Part shown: in pieces, positions 36,227 to 48,103 of the stretch
Position numbering within the stretch: the first letter of the stretch is position 1
Layout of the letters: the number at the start of each line of letters is the position of its first letter
Assembly: GCA_002286715.1 (NCBI GenBank)
Contig: NSJX01000002.1
Coordinates: 168,290 to 232,289, forward strand
From: Dentipellis sp. KUC8613
Taxonomy: Eukaryota; Basidiomycota; Agaricomycetes; Russulales; Hericiaceae
DNA length: 64,000 nucleotides
Direction: 5' to 3'
Made by a program: the position numbers and the translations under genes
The notes under the pieces: generated by a model
What the model saw: only the letters and a program-made list of their open reading frames with translations
The model's database searches: none
What the model was told of the DNA's origin: nothing

Positions 36227-36563
36227 AGACTCTGCGGATACATGTATGGATTAGGTGGTGTATATGCGCTCTTTCAGGTAGACTAGACTTTTTTATGAAG
36301 ATATAGTCAAATGTTACAAGACTTTCGTACCTTGCAATTATGGTCTTTGGCTTCATGAAGCTGGTTGAATGAAGTTTCAGAGGGGAAAAGCTTGGGCATC
36401 GCGAAAAGGATGCGTTACTATCACGTGCATCGCGACGCTCGGCATTGGCCGGCCGCGCCGACGTGTCTTGTCGCGTCCATCCTTGCCACTACTGTACCAC
36501 CCTGCTCTCCTGGATCTCTTTCTCTGGCTGGTATTGTCAAGCCGGTCGTAGAACCATCCAAAC

Positions 36564-37950
36564 ATGGTGAAAGTAACACTTTCTGCAGCAAAAAGAACGC
36601 GTCTCGCGTCTCTGCCGGTCGATCTTGAAGTTCCGGACAACGCGACAGTGGGGGACGTCAAGGCCGCGTTTGCGGACAAATTCCCTAAAGTGCGCCCTCC
36701 TTCTCCAATCATTACGGAACGGGGTTCTCAGCGCCGTCACGCCATGCCCTCAGTTTTACCAAACCCGCCAAAAGCTCACCCCAGCCAGCGACCCGAAAGC
36801 AAAGGCGCTCGACGATGACACTCCTATCTCTTCCGTCGGCACCGAACTGCAAGTCAAGGATCTTGGTCCCCAAATTTCATGGACAACCGTCTTCCTTGTC
36901 GAGTACGCAGGCCCCCTCATCTTCCACCCTGTGTGCTACTACCTGCCGGAACTCGTGTATCGCGGTCCTGTGCAGCACTCGTTGTTGCAGCAGTATGCGT
37001 ACGGCATGGTGGTGGCGCACTTCGTGAAGAGAGAGTTGGAGACACTCTTTGTGCATCGATTCTCGCATGCAACTATGCCCGCACGGAATATATTCAAGAA
37101 GTGCGTCTGATTCCTCTTCCCTACGTTTCTTGTCCGGCAAGCAGCATCGCGCGTCTGGTCCGGCCCTGAGCACTAGATTTATATCGTGCACATTGTCACT
37201 ATCAGTGCCGGAGGCGATGGGCACAGCCATCACTCCATTGCTCTAGATGCTGAGTGACCCTTCCGTAGCAAGGCCCTGTCTTTTCGGGTTCCGTATTCCG
37301 ATGACTGACGCACTATTTTCTCATCCGACAGCTGTTCACATTACTGGATCCTGAGTGGTGCGTGACATTCTCAAGTCCCTCTCACATGTTCTACATCCTA
37401 AGCTTTACGTAGGCCTCGCGCTTGCTTACCCGCTCTCGAGCCCGACGTACTCTGCCAACTCGCCTTATATCAAAGGCACCATTCGCGATGACCCTCGTTT
37501 CATCATCGGCTGCTTTGCAGTCTGGTTGGTACGTTCCTCCCTCACATGGCCTTGCTTGTCGGATCCACTGACGTCGAACACGTACTAGTACGCCGAGCTC
37601 TCCAACCTAAGCACCCACATCACCCTGCGTAACCTCCGTCCTGCTGGTACGCGTCGCCGAGGGATTCCCTATGGCTACGGCTTTGGATGGGTCTCGTGCC
37701 CGAACTACATGTTCGAGACGATCACCTGGACTAGCTTCGCGGTGCTCACTGGATCCTGGGTCGGTGAGTAACCTTTCAGTTCCTTTTGTCGTACTACCCT
37801 TTGCTTACCCGACGATCAGCCTATGTATTCCTGGCGGCAACTATCTACCAGATGGGCGAGTGGGCGTTGAAGAAGCACAGGAACTATAAGAAGGAATTCG
37901 GAAAGGAGTATCCCAAGGGGAGGAAGGCTATGATTCCGTTCTTGTTCTGA
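36564..37950 (+). CDS. TSC13: Very-long-chain enoyl-CoA reductase (Tsc13/TECR)
   Basis: Six exons (36564-36689, 36754-37100, 37332-37359, 37403-37528, 37589-37763, 37820-37950) give 310 residues, the normal size. The ER membrane enzyme performs the last reduction in fatty-acid elongation to very-long-chain acyl-CoA for sphingolipids. A ubiquitin-like N-terminal fold (about residues 1-75) is followed by membrane spans. Signature segments are FLVEYAGPLIFHP, HFVKRELETLFVHRFSHATM, ELSNLSTHITLRNLRP, YGFGWVSCPNYMFE and KKHRNYKKEFGKEYPKGRKA at the C-terminus. Intron 2 is long (231 bases). Between exons 3 and 4 no GT donor keeps the frame; a GC-AG intron (37360-37402) does, so this junction is the weak point of the model. 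Confidence 0.9.
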
Positions 37951-38267
37951 GTGGTGTAGAGGGTTGCATGCTTGTCCCGGTTAATTCTAAAATAATATCT
38001 ATGGCGCTTGTTCTGCTCGTACACGACTGTAGGAGTCTTCTATGCCAAGTACTGTCTAGGTCTGAGACAAGGGTGTTGGAGAGGATACCGAAATGTTGAG
38101 TTCGAGGTTAGCGCTGTGCGCGGCCTGGTCAATTAGGCGCCGTAGCTTTCGTCTCACCTCGCAATTGCACGTCCCACCTCCTCAAGCAGGGCGTAGGCAC
38201 GGTGCATCCTGCATCCATAACACAAATGTCCATGTCCTCGTAACAGGTTGAGAGCGCCCAAGACCAA

Positions 38268-39693
38268 ATGCCGCTATGCACAACCTGCGCGCAACCACTC
38301 CCGTACTTATACACAGTCTACCACAGCGCAAATAACATCCGTCTCGAGCAATGCGTCCGTCACCTCTTTCCCCATACTACTCACAAATTCGCAACGACTC
38401 TGATACGCTCTCATGATAGCCTTCATGCCTCCAAATTGCCGACCCATACGTCGAGCACTACGGTGGACACCGCCTACGCGTCCTCACGGATCTCATCTGG
38501 CTCAAACGCGACGTCTACCGGCATCTGCTCTTCAACCGCGGTGCGCCCCCACGCAGAGTGGATGCGCGCTCTAGGACCATAAGACATGCACGTGTGAAGG
38601 ACAAGGAAAGCGATGATGAGAGCTCAGACTCGGTTGGGTCGGGCAAGGGTCAGAAGGTGTGGGATGCGGAGAAGGTGCGTTTCTGCTCCGGAATCGGGAG
38701 GGTCAACTGGAGAAGAAACTCATACACGATGTTATTAGGAGAGATGGGGGCTAATTGCAAGATTGGGGATGTTTCTGGTGCTTGTCGATGCCTGTGCGTG
38801 ACTTCCGTCTTGTCCTGGGTCCTGATCTCACAGAAGACCCACAGTCATTAGATGGTCAAAGCTCGGTACTTCCAGTTAAATCTGTACACAACACGATCGC
38901 ACGCTCACGCCCTTCTCTCATGCAGGCTTCCAGCGCCCTTGGAGGTTGGAATCAAATGCGGACGTCGCGCTTCAGTTCATGCGCGTTCTGTTGGGGTGCT
39001 TCATCGGTGCGCCCTCACCCTATTCGTATGCTTCAAGTAGCTTGAACTAATGTCCCCTATATTCAGAGACCGTGGCATTCCACGCAGGCATCACATTCTC
39101 TTCATTCGTCGTTCTCACATCTCTTGACTGGGTGTCCGCACGCCTGAACCGTCCCAAGGCTCCTCCCTCGGGAGTACGTCAACAACTCCGGTACGCCCTT
39201 CTCGCTTCGCATTCGCCCGCATTCCTCTTCATGAACTCCAGATACTCGCACATCCCACTCTGCCTTCTCTACTCCTCCCTCACGAAGTCCTTCCTTCTTT
39301 TCCTTCTCTCCATCTGGCCTCCCCTCCGCGACCCATACCCTCCACATCCGCGGGACTACATTTACACGCTTCATGTTGAGAATCCAATATTACAAACAAT
39401 CTGGGAGGCGTTCGATGATGATAAACTGGATCGGGAGTGGGTTGTGCGAAATGTATTAGGTGGTATGAGTGCGGGATTCGGTTTGCGCGGTGAGTTTCTT
39501 ATGACCCTTCTACTTCCTTATTCATGACTGATGCCATGTAATAGTGGTGTTAGATTGTCACCCAGTTTTTACAACTGTGGTCATCCTTGCAGGATGGGGC
39601 ATCAAGACGGCCGTTGCAGGCGTCGTCAGTGGCTGGGTTGGCGCAGACGAAGAGAGCGTCGGCGAGGTGTGGTTAGCGTACAGTATACCCTAA
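38268..39693 (+). CDS. ARV1: ARV1 ER lipid-homeostasis protein
   Basis: Seven exons (38268-38354, 38420-38674, 38739-38793, 38845-38865, 38926-39006, 39067-39489, 39545-39693) join in phase to 356 residues. Arv1 is an ER membrane protein needed for sterol distribution and GPI-anchor and sphingolipid homeostasis. The N-terminal zinc-ribbon homology domain is clear: MPLCTTCAQPLPYLYTVY supplies the CxxC, and EQC followed by PSCLQIADPYVEH the second cysteine pair. The intron lies between the C of EQC and PSC. Then come TDLIWLKRDVYRHLLFNRG and the membrane segments GLIARLGMFLVLVDAFIRW, LGCFIETVAFHAGITFSSF, and others towards the C-terminus. The fourth exon is only 21 bases. It runs convergent to TS2, 297 bases away. 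Confidence 0.92.
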
Positions 39694-39989
39694 TTCATGT
39701 GCGTCCCACCCGGTTTTTGGAAAGCAAACGACGGTGCTGATAGATTTAATGCGAACGTAGGTACGTATGTAAGCTACAAGAAGACTCGTGATGAAAGAGA
39801 GTAAGAGCTGTAAGCGCTAGCATCGACAATAAAGCGGGAAAGTAAAGGTAAGTTTATGAACGAGTGACTACGGTAATATATGAGCTAGAATTATAGGGAT
39901 AAATAGGCAGTATCGCTGTCCATGTGCCGCAACCATCTAATGCGGCATCGAGTCGGCGTACCAGAAGTCCACGTCCACGACGAGCCACT

Positions 39990-41159
39990 CTAAATCTGCA
40001 CCGGCTGGACCTGCGGGACCTTCCTCGGCAGGAGCTCCACCGTCAGCTTCCTCTTGACCTCGAGGCCTTCGTTCCCGAAGTAGCGCTGCGTGATGAAGCT
40101 CCAGTGCAGGGAGCCGATCATCCAGTTCTGGAGGCCCGCGATGTACGCGCGCACGCCTGCGTCGATGCGTGGGCCCCAGGAGGGCAGCCGCGCGCGCGTG
40201 TCCTCGAAGGTGTTGATGGCGGCGATGCAGAGGTTCCCGACGTAGTTCAGTGCTTCCTGCATGCCGAGGCCCTGCTCGCGCATCACGATGATGACCGAGT
40301 TGTGCGTGTCGCCGCGGGCTTGCTCGACGTTGTACGAGTAAATGTCCTGTGTCATGTCCGCGGTCGCATAAGTCCTTGGTTAAACATCTTCTTTAATTAA
40401 CGACTTACGTTCGACCAGGACACAACATCGTTGGCGGCGTCCTCCATGGTCCGCACACAGGGGTGCTCCGCAATCGAACAGGGGAGGTCGATACCGGCCG
40501 CGTATTCAACGAGCGCAAAGCACGGGCGGCATCCGCTCGTGTCCCGGCGCAGCGCGATGTACGTCTGGAGGTTCGGTACGCTATCGCAGATGCGATCGTG
40601 TGCCTGCTGCGTCACGGCGTCGAAGAAATCCTCCATGGTGCTGACGAAGCGCGCGACGCACAGGGGCCCAGCGTTGGACACGAGACGGCTAAAGAACCTG
40701 TTTCGAATGCAAGGCTGTCAGACGGCGTCGTGGTAAGAGAGACAAAGGAACGTACGAAGCAGTCAACGCAGCGACCGGGTCGTTCCCGACCTTGTCCATG
40801 GACGGCGACGAGTCGTACAACACGCCCATGACCCTCATCCTCAGCACCTCCACCTGCTCGGGGGTGAGCTCATCCGACCAGTCGTCCAGCTTGAACAGGT
40901 AGTTCATGTAGTCCGCGACGACGCGCAGACGCGCGGGCGGGGCCGCGGGGTAGCACAAAGCAGCAAGCGCACCACTCTGCAGAGCAAGGAAAGCGGCGCG
41001 CTTCTTGGGGGACAGGTGCGCATGTTCCAGGAGCCAGGACTCAGAGGCGCGCGCGACTTCTGTTGCATGGGGGTTGATGTGCAGAGGGTAAGGGCAGTGG
41101 GCGAGAAGATCAGGGAGAACGAGGGTGGTGGACTCGGGACTGGTACGAGTGAGAGACAT
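39990..41159 (-). CDS. Sesquiterpene synthase TS2
   Basis: Three exons (41159-40756, 40697-40409, 40346-39990) join in phase to 349 residues. It is a close paralog of TS1, with identical intron positions and phases and an equal-length second exon (289 bases). The aspartate-rich motif LDDWSDE sits at about D92-D96. The NSE motif N-DIYSYNVE (about 231-239) is again split by intron 2 between N and D. The Arg-Tyr pair is in TQRYFGN. Introns of the two genes are not alike, so the duplication is not very recent. Most differences are in the N-terminal 60 residues and the C-terminal tail. Function as for TS1: Mg2+-dependent cyclisation of farnesyl diphosphate, product unknown. Confidence 0.93.
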
Positions 41160-41213
41160 TATGGGAATGGAAGCGACCAGGGAGGACGGGGCAGTTCTGG
41201 TGGAGGGCTGGCC

Positions 41214-41226
41214 ACCTTTTTAAACA
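41214..41226 (-). promoter_or_regulatory. TATA-like element of TS2
   Basis: The minus strand reads TGTTTAAAAAGGT about 60 bases upstream of the TS2 start, at the same distance as the better TATA box of TS1. A weaker match than TS1. Confidence 0.35.
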
Positions 41227-43548
41227 GTTGGCGAGGGACGGCGACCGGCCTCCAAGCCCACGCCGAGAAGACAGAAATAAGGACCCTTTCTTCTCTCGTA
41301 TTGCACTGTGAAGTGCAGGTTCGTAATTGGAGTATTGTAGCAGGGACCGTTGTCTGCCACGAGGTGTTCCCATTTGAAACGCGTGGACGAGGACTTCTCC
41401 AGCGATCGATGACCATAGCAATCAGCGTACCAACCGCTCTGAAAGCCGATGCTTCGCTCGCCTAAAGCCTATTGGCAGTCTTCTTATTTTGGACAATGGG
41501 GCGGCGAGCCCGCGAGTATATGAAACCAGTGCTGGTTCTGTGAGGGGTTGTGAACGTGGCAGTTACTGGAGCCGAATGCGGGACAGACCTTCTTTAGTTC
41601 ATTTCAGTGAACATCGTGGAATAGATCTGGAAAGCGACATCCGGGGTTGTGAACCCGCAGTACACCGTCTGGTGCGCGCTGTCCGGAGGCAATGAGAGCA
41701 TGACTAGGTTCATTGTGCGAAATGCAACTTGAAGGCATATCCTGTCATTCTCATCATAGCCGTAAGCCTTGCCACCGTTAGTAAATAGAGCAAGACATTA
41801 TGAGGCGTGGGCATAGTTCTCACCGCAGTGAGATTCACGACCGCAGGGCCGGAATCCAGAGAAGCCAGTGTCAAGCACCAGTGTTTCCTTGTGAAGAACT
41901 CACATAGGCGGAGCGCTCCCGCCAAAGTGCGTTCCTGAAGTTTATGACGAAACGGTGCTTCGAATTTCGAAGCGTTCAGGGAGATGACCGTCGATCGCCT
42001 CTGCGTACCGCTCCGCCGAGCGCATGGCAACACCCGCAGGACAGCCGTTCTCCAGCACGACGCATATTCGTGAACGCTGGTGGCCAGGTGCTTTCTGCAT
42101 ACAAGATGGCAGCGGGTCGAGCTTGAAAAAGCGATGAGTACACAGTAATTATAACTTCGCGAAAAAGGTAAGATCAGATCCACCGCGGAAGCGAAGGCTA
42201 TCGGCAAGTACCAAGCTGTGAGCTTCTTCCGCTTCTTGCAAAATTAATAGGCACATCCAGATCCCTGAGATGGAAACGCCAAAACGGTCTCCGCAAGTGT
42301 CCATCACAGCCATGCCGGCGGGATAGACAACGTACCAATCGGTCAAGTCGCTTTGACTTGAGCTTCAGACGCTGTTGGCATTGTCCAAGATCTGGCACAT
42401 AAATAAACATATGCTTATGGAACGAACCCATTAATGGGAAACAGACCCACGAACACCGGCCGAGGGAGTACGGAAAGTGAACCGACCTCACGCCGCCCGT
42501 TTGATTTTGTGATAGTCGGTACAGGGTGCCAAGGCAGAGTGGAAACGACTGGGGAAGGCGGGCGGCGCCAGGGCCTCAGAAGCCAGAGACGTCCAATGGG
42601 AAAGCACCTAGCTGACCACAGCCAAACCTATCTCTCGCTCTTTCTTGATATGAGGTCCCAATTGGAGTGACAGTACCCGAACGGCGCGTCTAGATGAAAG
42701 AGCAGTCTATGAGGGAATGCCGCAGAGGTATCGTGCCAGTGGCCAGAGTCGACGAACTTGCTCGACTGCCTTATTCGGACATCCGCCATGGCAACTGCCG
42801 ATACTTTTCCACGATATTCGGGCGTCTACTGGTTTGAGGGTTCCTTCCTTCCAATATGGCCGCCGCTTCAGCTGTTCAGGGTCGCTATATTGGAGATATC
42901 CTTCTCTCTGGGTCGCCGCGATGTGAGATGCAAGGATGAGACCTAGCGCATCCACGAGAAGAGCGGGCCAGGTACGTATCCGGGGGCGCGCACGTGGCGG
43001 AGCCGGGGCTGTTTGTCTTCGGGCGCGCATCTGAATCCTAGACCTGTTTATTATATTTATTGGGAATCTCTACACACATAGAGCCTTGATGTCCGTACAC
43101 GAAAGATGCAAACATGGGGCCAGCCGCGAGCAGTGGCGTCGACAGTTTGCCATACGGGAACTCCATGGAGAATGTTAGACGACTTGAGCCTGAGCACCCC
43201 AACGGCCATCGGAGCAGGCGACAATGACCGGTCACCTCGACAACGATGACATCAATGGCGGGCTCATGTCGGCAGCAGTGCACAGAAATGCATGGAGGTA
43301 AGCAAGTGGCCGGCCGCGGAATAACAGTTCGTACACGGCGACCGCGTCGGTGTCCCTGTTGGTAAGACCCGGCAAGGCACGATGAGAAGTCTGACGTGCT
43401 TGGATGACTTGGGTGGGTCGCACGCTGCCTGCTTTTCCGTGAAAAGCTCCAAAGTATCGCACAGGTCTCCTCAGCCTTACGGCTGTGTATTTATCGTATC
43501 TGGAATACATGTCATGCAAGTACGCGATTCGGAATAAAACCTGTCAAT
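41227..43548. other. Gene-poor region upstream of TS2
   Basis: No gene supported. Minus-strand frames at 42207-41710 and 43030-42707 contain somewhat protein-like stretches (for example LLVDALGLILASH) but lack a start, matching neighbours or a family. They may be relics of a membrane-protein gene. The right end is homologous to the sequence just downstream of the second F-box copy (see findings). Confidence 0.45.
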
Positions 43549-45413
43549 TTATGCTCGTATGGACTGAACATATCCTCGGAATTCATCAGCGTTGGCAATA
43601 CTTGGTAAGAGAGTGTAGGTAATTGGCTTTCCAAGTGAGCGCCGCACGCGCAAAAAGTTGAGCAATTCCTCCTGCAACGATTGCGACAAGGAGTAGGGTA
43701 TCGGCGTGTTACCATTGTGTGGAGCTTGGGGTTCCGGGCCTTCCAATGTGATTTTTTCCAATGCAGGTAACATGCAACAGCTGTGAGCGTTCGCCGTGAG
43801 CATAGATAAGTTCTGCAAGAGATGAGGCAACGTCGATATGGGCATAATGAGGTGCAAGTCCGTCACTTCCGCCATGCTCGGACTCGTCAACAATCCCTTG
43901 ACTTCAGAGTAGACGTAATTGTCGACCGACGCAGACAGAATGAGACAGGATAAAGACCTGAAGTATCGCCTGGCGTAGAACTCTTGAAGAAAGTGGTGGA
44001 GGTTGTCTGGTTGGAAAGAGTCCACATTGCTGCTGATCGTCAGGTGCGACCCCTCGCTGCTAGTTGACGTGCAGAGGTGTACTGCCCGACGCATGTCGAA
44101 AATGAGATGATCGAAGTGGGTTTCACCATCGATGGGGGAAACTGTGGCCCATGGGAGTAGTTGTGGGATGAGCGGCCACGAAGAACAATCCCAGTTGTTG
44201 TCAAACTTCTCAAGGTGTAGGGAGACTTTCGCTGAAGAGGGAATATCCATGCAACCCAGCAGAAGAGGAACAGCGCAGCCAAAGCCTCGTAACGAGAGTT
44301 TTCGGAGGTGGGGTAGCGAGTAGCGACGGCGATGCAGATACCCGTCAAATGATACCGCATGGCCATGAGGTCGACACCTCTTCAAAATGAGCGTCTGAAT
44401 CCGAGACAACTGCTGAATTATTGGTATGAACTGTTCTGCGGTTGGTTGTTCGTAATAGTGCCGTGTCCCATTGATTTCCAGATGCGTCAAGTTTTCTAGC
44501 ACACGCGCATCGCAGGGTGGTTGAAAATGGTTGTATATGATCAGCCGCCGCAAAGAGGGGTGTGAGACGGTCGAGATGACTTCAGAAAGAGGATGTGAGG
44601 TTGGCTTTTGAGGCTCGGTAAAATGGAGGTGCAACGATGAGAGGATCGGGGCCAGTACTTGGAGTTTCTGAGCCCAAGGATGATTGCCCGTCGAAGCTTC
44701 CAGACGGAGTTCAGAAGTCCGGGAAAGGTGGTCGGTTGATAAGATTTCCGATATATTATCCTCAGATGCCGTCAAACGGATGGCGAGATCGACCTCGAGT
44801 GGACATCTTTTAGAGCGGGAGAGCATCGCCATGGTCCATTCCTTGGTCAAGTCACGCCCGATGCAACTCCATAATCCAGGACTGGAAAGCGAGATTTCAC
44901 GCCAGGAATGACAGACATGAGTGATCTGGATCCAGCCAAAGCGCTGCTGGCATGTACGACTGGTTCCTATCATTTTGGGTGGATCCGCCTCGACGAGAAT
45001 AGCGAATATGCACAAGAGGACGTCCGCTGGTAGACGTGAGATGATGGAAATAGCATTGCGGCGAGAGCAGAAAGCACGTAAGACACGCTTCAAGGCCTCA
45101 ATGTCTGTATCCAGACATGCTTGGGCTTTGTTGATCGCTTCCAAGGACCTGAATGTTGTGACGTTGGCGATATTGTTAAGTCTGTCTTGCATGTAAGATC
45201 CTAAAACACCACTGGATGCGATCGAATGTAAGTATGTAGATCGTATAGGCACACCAATCGTGATGCACACCTTATCCCCGCAACAGACTCGGCAGGAGTC
45301 ACCTGTATCTCATCTTCTGGTTCACGAAAATGCGAAGGATGGCTAGAAAGTTGAGCGAGCATGATGGGGGTCAAAAAGCTGAAGACGTTAGCCAACACCG
45401 ACGATCGGATCAT
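43549..45413 (-). CDS. F-box protein with leucine-rich repeats (copy 2)
   Basis: Two exons (45413-45271 and 45211-43549) join in phase to 601 residues; a later ATG at 45362 would give 584. The F-box-like helix is IISRLPADVLLCIFAILVEA, followed by WIQITHVCHSWREIS and irregular leucine-rich repeats. It is head-to-tail with copy 3, which matches it over the whole length at roughly three of four residues by eye, and is a more distant relative of copy 1 beside TS1. Likely an SCF substrate adaptor; the target is unknown. Differences between copies are spread over the repeats, where ligand specificity would lie. Confidence 0.85.
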
Positions 45414-45843
45414 TAAAGAATCGGTGGATTATGTGCATGAGGTTTACGCATGGTGGGAAATCCCTAATGCTTGTGACCTCGACTCGCCGGTTCTGTCGGA
45501 ATATAACCCGTAAGACCTGTTGTTCTAGCGACCATTTAACCATTGAGAGACCTTGACATTATAACTCACCTACACTGGCCATCGGCATCCGGCCTGCATT
45601 CAAGTTCCCATCGACCATGGTGGTAGTTCAAGATTCGGAGAGTCCGCCAGCGGCCTCCGCAGTTCCGTCGTGGCGCCTGCGCCTGAGTCAAGGCCGTTCT
45701 ATCAATATCCAAACAATTACGCTTCCCAGGCTTCAGCTTCACTTTGTGATTCTCCCATAGACCCCTCGACGTGAGTATCTGGAATAGATGACGTGCAAGG
45801 TATGGGTGAAAACTTGTCGATTCATGTTTGTAGAGTACAGACA
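45414..45843. repeat. Spacer between F-box copies, partly duplicated flank
   Basis: The part next to copy 3 (about 45777-45843) resembles the sequence just past the stop of copy 2 (about 43490-43550): both contain ATCTGGAATA, a GTGCAAG/ATGCAAG block, then TTGTCGATTCATG/CTGTCAATTTATG. The duplication unit therefore included 3' flanking DNA. The rest is the promoter of copy 2. Confidence 0.6.
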
Positions 45844-47697
45844 CTACTCTAGGCGCCGGAGCGAGTCGCTAGTCCCAGTATCAGGATGAGCAACATCATC
45901 ATCTTGCATTCGTCTTCGGAATTCTTCAGCATTAGCGATGTTCGGGAGGGTGATGCGAGTAAGTGGCCTTCCAAGTGAGCGCCGTTTTCGTAAATAATCA
46001 AGTAAATGCTCTTGTACCGGCTGCGGCAAATTATAGGGCACCGATGCTCTGCCATCAGATGTCACTTGAGGATTCGGGCCTTCCAATGTAATTCTTTTCA
46101 ACCCAGGTAACATGCAACAACCGTGAGCGTTCTCCGCGAGCAGAGATAAGTTCTGCAAGAAACGAGGCGACATCATGATGGGCATAACGAGGCGCAACTC
46201 CGTCACTTTCGCCATGCTCGGACTCGTCAACAATTCCTTTACTTCAGAGTAAATGCATTGGTTGACCGACAGAGACAGAACGAGACGTATAGACCTGTAG
46301 TATCGCCTGGCGTAGAATTCTTGAAGAAAGTGGTGGAGGTTGTCTGGTTGAAAGGAGTCCACATTGCTGCTGATCGTCAGATGCGATCCATTGCTCCTGA
46401 CTGACGTGCGGAGGTGTATTGCCCAACCCAAGTCGCAAGTGAGACGGCCGAAGTGGGTTTCACCATCAATGGGCGAAGTTGCGGCCCATGGGAGTAGTTG
46501 TGGGATGAGCAGCCATGATGAACAATCCCATTTGCTGTCAAATTTTTCAATGTGCAGGGAGACTTTTGCCGTCGGGGGTATATCCATCCAGCTCAGCAAA
46601 AGAGGAACAGCGTAGCCACAGCCTTGTAACGAGAGACTTTGGAGGTGGGGTAGCGAGTAGCGACGGCGGTGCAAATACTCGTCAAATGATACCACATGGC
46701 CATGAGGTCGACACCTCTTCAGGATGAGCGTCTGAATTCGGAACAAGTGCTGGATTAATGGTAGGAATTGTTCTGGGGTTGGCTGTCCGTAATCATACCG
46801 GGTTCCATTTATTTCCAGATGCACCAGGTTCTCTAGCACACGTGCATTGCAGGGTGGCTGAAAATCGTTGTATATGATCAGATGTCGCAATGAGGGGTGC
46901 GAGACAGTCGAGATGACTTCAGAAAGAGGTTGCAAGGTTATATTTTGAGGCTTGGTAAAATGAAGGTGCAGCGATGAGAGGATCGGGGCCGGTGATCGAA
47001 GTTTCTGAGCCCATGGATGATCACCCGTCAAATCCTCCAGACGGAGTTCAGAAATCCGGAAAAGGTGGTCGGGTGATAAGATTTCCGACACGCTGTCCTC
47101 AGATGCCGTCAAACGAGAGGAGAGATCAACTTTGAGTGGACAACTCTGAGAGCGGGAGAGCATCGCCATGGCCCATTGCTTGGTCAGGTCGCGCCCGATG
47201 CGACTCCATAAGCCAGAGTTGGAAAGCGAGATTTCGCGCCAGGAATGACAAACGTGAGTGATGCGAATCCAGCCAAGGCGTTGCTGGCCTTCAGGATCAG
47301 CTCCCATCATTTTGGGTGGATCCACCTCGACGAGAATTGCGAATATGCACAAGAGGACGTCCGCCGGTAGGCGTGAGATGATGGAGACAGCATTGCGGCG
47401 AACGGAGAAAGCACGTAAGACGCGCTTCAAGGCCTCCATTTCCGTGTCAAGATACGCTTGAGTTTTGTCGATCGCTTCCATGGAGCTGAACGGTGTCACG
47501 TTGGCGATGCCCAGGAGTTTTTCTCGCATGTAAGACTCGAGCGCCCCACTGAGTGTGATGAAATGTCAGCATGTGGCCTTGTAGACGCACTGATCGTGCT
47601 GGTTTGGAGCATACCTGGACCCCGCAATAGACTCGACAGTCATTTGCATCGCATCTCCCAGTTCATGGGAATGGTCGCCGATATTTTGAGTATCCAT
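45844..47697 (-). CDS. F-box protein with leucine-rich repeats (copy 3)
   Basis: Two exons (47697-47615 and 47548-45844) join in phase to 595 residues. The intron position equals that of copy 2, just before the SYM(Q/R) block. The F-box-like helix is IISRLPADVLLCIFAILVEV with WIRITHVCHSWREIS next, then leucine-rich repeats. The C-terminus is longer than in copy 2 by about 20 acidic and polar residues because the stop lies further on. It shares its upstream region (47698-48103) with the divergent HSBP1-like gene. Confidence 0.86.
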
Positions 47698-48103
47698 GAT
47701 GACGGTCAGAAAGCTGGAGAGGCTGGCTGCACGCTGGCGCTCGCAATCGGATAGCTCTTAGAATCAGTGAAACACGAGGTCCACGCTGGAGACTCGGAAT
47801 CTCATATACTTGCAACTACTTGCGAACCCTCGTCCGGACCTGGTCAACAGAGCCAATGAATTCTGTCAGTGCATACCTTAGCATCTTCAGAATAATTTGT
47901 ACTGACCGTCGGTATGCAGACCCTGGTGAGGCCGCGGTCAGCTTGAAGTTGTCCGCCGGGGTTCCGGCCCGGCGGCCTCTAACTTCATCTCCGTTCCGCT
48001 GTGGCACCGGCGCCTAGCTTGCACGTCTCTTCGTTCGATCCAACTCAACCAAGGCTTCAGCTTCCTCTATAATTCTCCTCTATACCCCCTTCACGACGAT
48101 ACC
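47698..48103. promoter_or_regulatory. Divergent promoter of F-box copy 3 and HSBP1-like gene
   Basis: A 406-base gap between two divergent start codons. The plus-strand side ends in a C/T-rich leader (about 48055-48100). No clear TATA box seen. Confidence 0.45.

Noticed and set aside
10660..41159. A complete terpenoid biosynthetic gene cluster
   Set aside because: No P450, short-chain dehydrogenase, prenyltransferase or transporter is present; intervening genes are mostly housekeeping.
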